Part shown: piece by piece, positions 5,893-6,016 of the stretch
Layout of the letters: every line of letters starts with the position of its first letter
Numbering within the stretch: the first letter of the stretch is position 1
Source of the DNA: Saprospiraceae bacterium
GTDB taxonomy: Bacteria > Bacteroidota > Bacteroidia > Chitinophagales > Saprospiraceae
DNA: 6,016 nucleotides
Direction of reading: 5' to 3'
Assembly (NCBI GenBank): GCA_022842255.1
Contig: JALHPW010000333.1
Coordinates: 1 to 6,016 of the forward strand
Made by a program: the position numbers and the translations under genes
The notes under the pieces: model-generated
What the model was told of the DNA's origin: nothing
The model's input: the letters and a program-made list of their open reading frames with translations, nothing else
Database searches by the model: none

Positions 5893-5980
5893 ATTGGTTA
5901 TTGGTGATTGGTTGACTGGTGATTGGTTTATTGGTGATTGGTTGGGTACCAGTCAACCAATCACCAATAAACCAATCACC
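5893..5980. repeat. ATTGGTT/ATTGGTG heptamer array with a perfect 27-bp inverted copy
   Basis: Seven units run from 5893 to 5943 and alternate strictly between ending in GGTT and GGTG (starts at 5893, 5900, 5907, 5915, 5922, 5930, 5937; one unit is ACTGGTG; single extra bases at 5914 and 5929), giving a 14-15 bp higher period. Positions 5918-5944 are perfectly complementary to 5954-5980, a 27-bp stem with a 9-nt loop (GGTACCAGT). A second register pairs 5898-5920 with 5948-5970 (23 bp, 27-nt loop) and excludes the first. The element fills the gap between the probable sigma factor stop codon, which it overlaps, and the putative anti-sigma start. Confidence 0.93.
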
Positions 5981-6016
5981 CGACCACCATCACTTCACGT
6001 AATTGCTTAAGCGCGT
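5976..6016 (-). CDS. C-terminal end of a probable ECF RNA polymerase sigma factor (cut by window edge)
   Basis: On the - strand, the frame reading ALKQLREVMVVG and then TGA (complement of 5976-5978) enters from the right edge. ALKQLRE resembles the end of the sigma-4 recognition helix region in ECF sigma factors, which commonly finish with a similar basic helix and a short tail. Its place 92 bp upstream of a putative membrane anti-sigma gene on the same strand fits the usual sigma/anti-sigma operon order. The stop codon lies inside the right arm of the intergenic inverted repeat, so the last residues may be encoded by repeat-adjacent DNA. Only 12 full codons are visible; another frame ending in LSNYVK with a stop at 5990-5992 cannot be fully excluded. 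Confidence 0.5.
   Translation of the reverse strand, partial: ALKQLREVMVVG

Noticed and set aside
5432..6010. Long + strand open frame of 192 codons opposite the anti-sigma-like gene
   Set aside because: Its C-terminal part (GDWLTGDWFIGDW) is translated intergenic repeat and the rest is Ser/Ala/Arg-rich antisense sequence. The - strand gene has a coherent topology and neighbour.
5990..6016. Alternative ending of the right-edge gene in the frame giving TRLSNYVK and stop at 5990-5992
   Set aside because: ALKQLRE in the other frame is closer to the usual ECF sigma C-terminus. With so few codons the choice is not certain.

Overview
The window looks like chromosomal DNA of a Bacteroidota bacterium, perhaps a Saprospiria-type lineage. 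That placement is an inference. It rests on the gene styles (PcrA with a Tudor-like tail, a single-chain iron-sulfur serine dehydratase, a sigma/anti-sigma-type pair), the lack of clear Shine-Dalgarno sequences, one candidate TTG/TAnnTTTG-type promoter, and intergenic spaces filled with 7-nt tandem repeats that fold back on themselves. No mobile element, phage gene, CRISPR array, tRNA or rRNA is visible.

Layout from left to right. (1) The 3' two-thirds of a pcrA/uvrD-type helicase gene on + (2-1543, cut by the left edge). (2) A convergent junction (1543-1626) made of an ACGATGA array and its inverted copy, which overlaps the stop codons of both flanking genes. (3) On the - strand, fabG (1625-2365), and upstream of it an L-serine ammonia-lyase gene (2427-3833), with a 61-bp gap holding a candidate fabG promoter and a 14-bp palindrome. 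(4) A 158-bp divergent intergenic region. (5) An EntS-like MFS transporter on + (3992-5296). (6) Only 2 bp further on, convergent on -, a single-pass membrane protein that looks like an anti-sigma factor (5299-5883). (7) A 92-bp gap filled by an ATTGGTT/ATTGGTG repeat with a perfect 27-bp inverted repeat. (8) On -, at the right edge, the last codons of what is probably an ECF sigma factor gene (5976-6016).

The genes are mostly housekeeping: DNA repair and replication-fork maintenance, fatty-acid elongation, serine catabolism to pyruvate, small-molecule export, and a likely extracytoplasmic signalling pair. They do not form one pathway. sdaA and fabG may be co-transcribed, and the sigma and anti-sigma genes probably are.

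The most unusual content is the repeat architecture. Two unrelated gene junctions carry heptamer arrays with long inverted copies that begin or end exactly at stop codons. The second can form two mutually exclusive hairpins inside a probable sigma/anti-sigma transcript. A related motif also appears inside the pcrA coding sequence, in a variable linker. I see no evidence for a new multi-gene defence or biosynthetic system.
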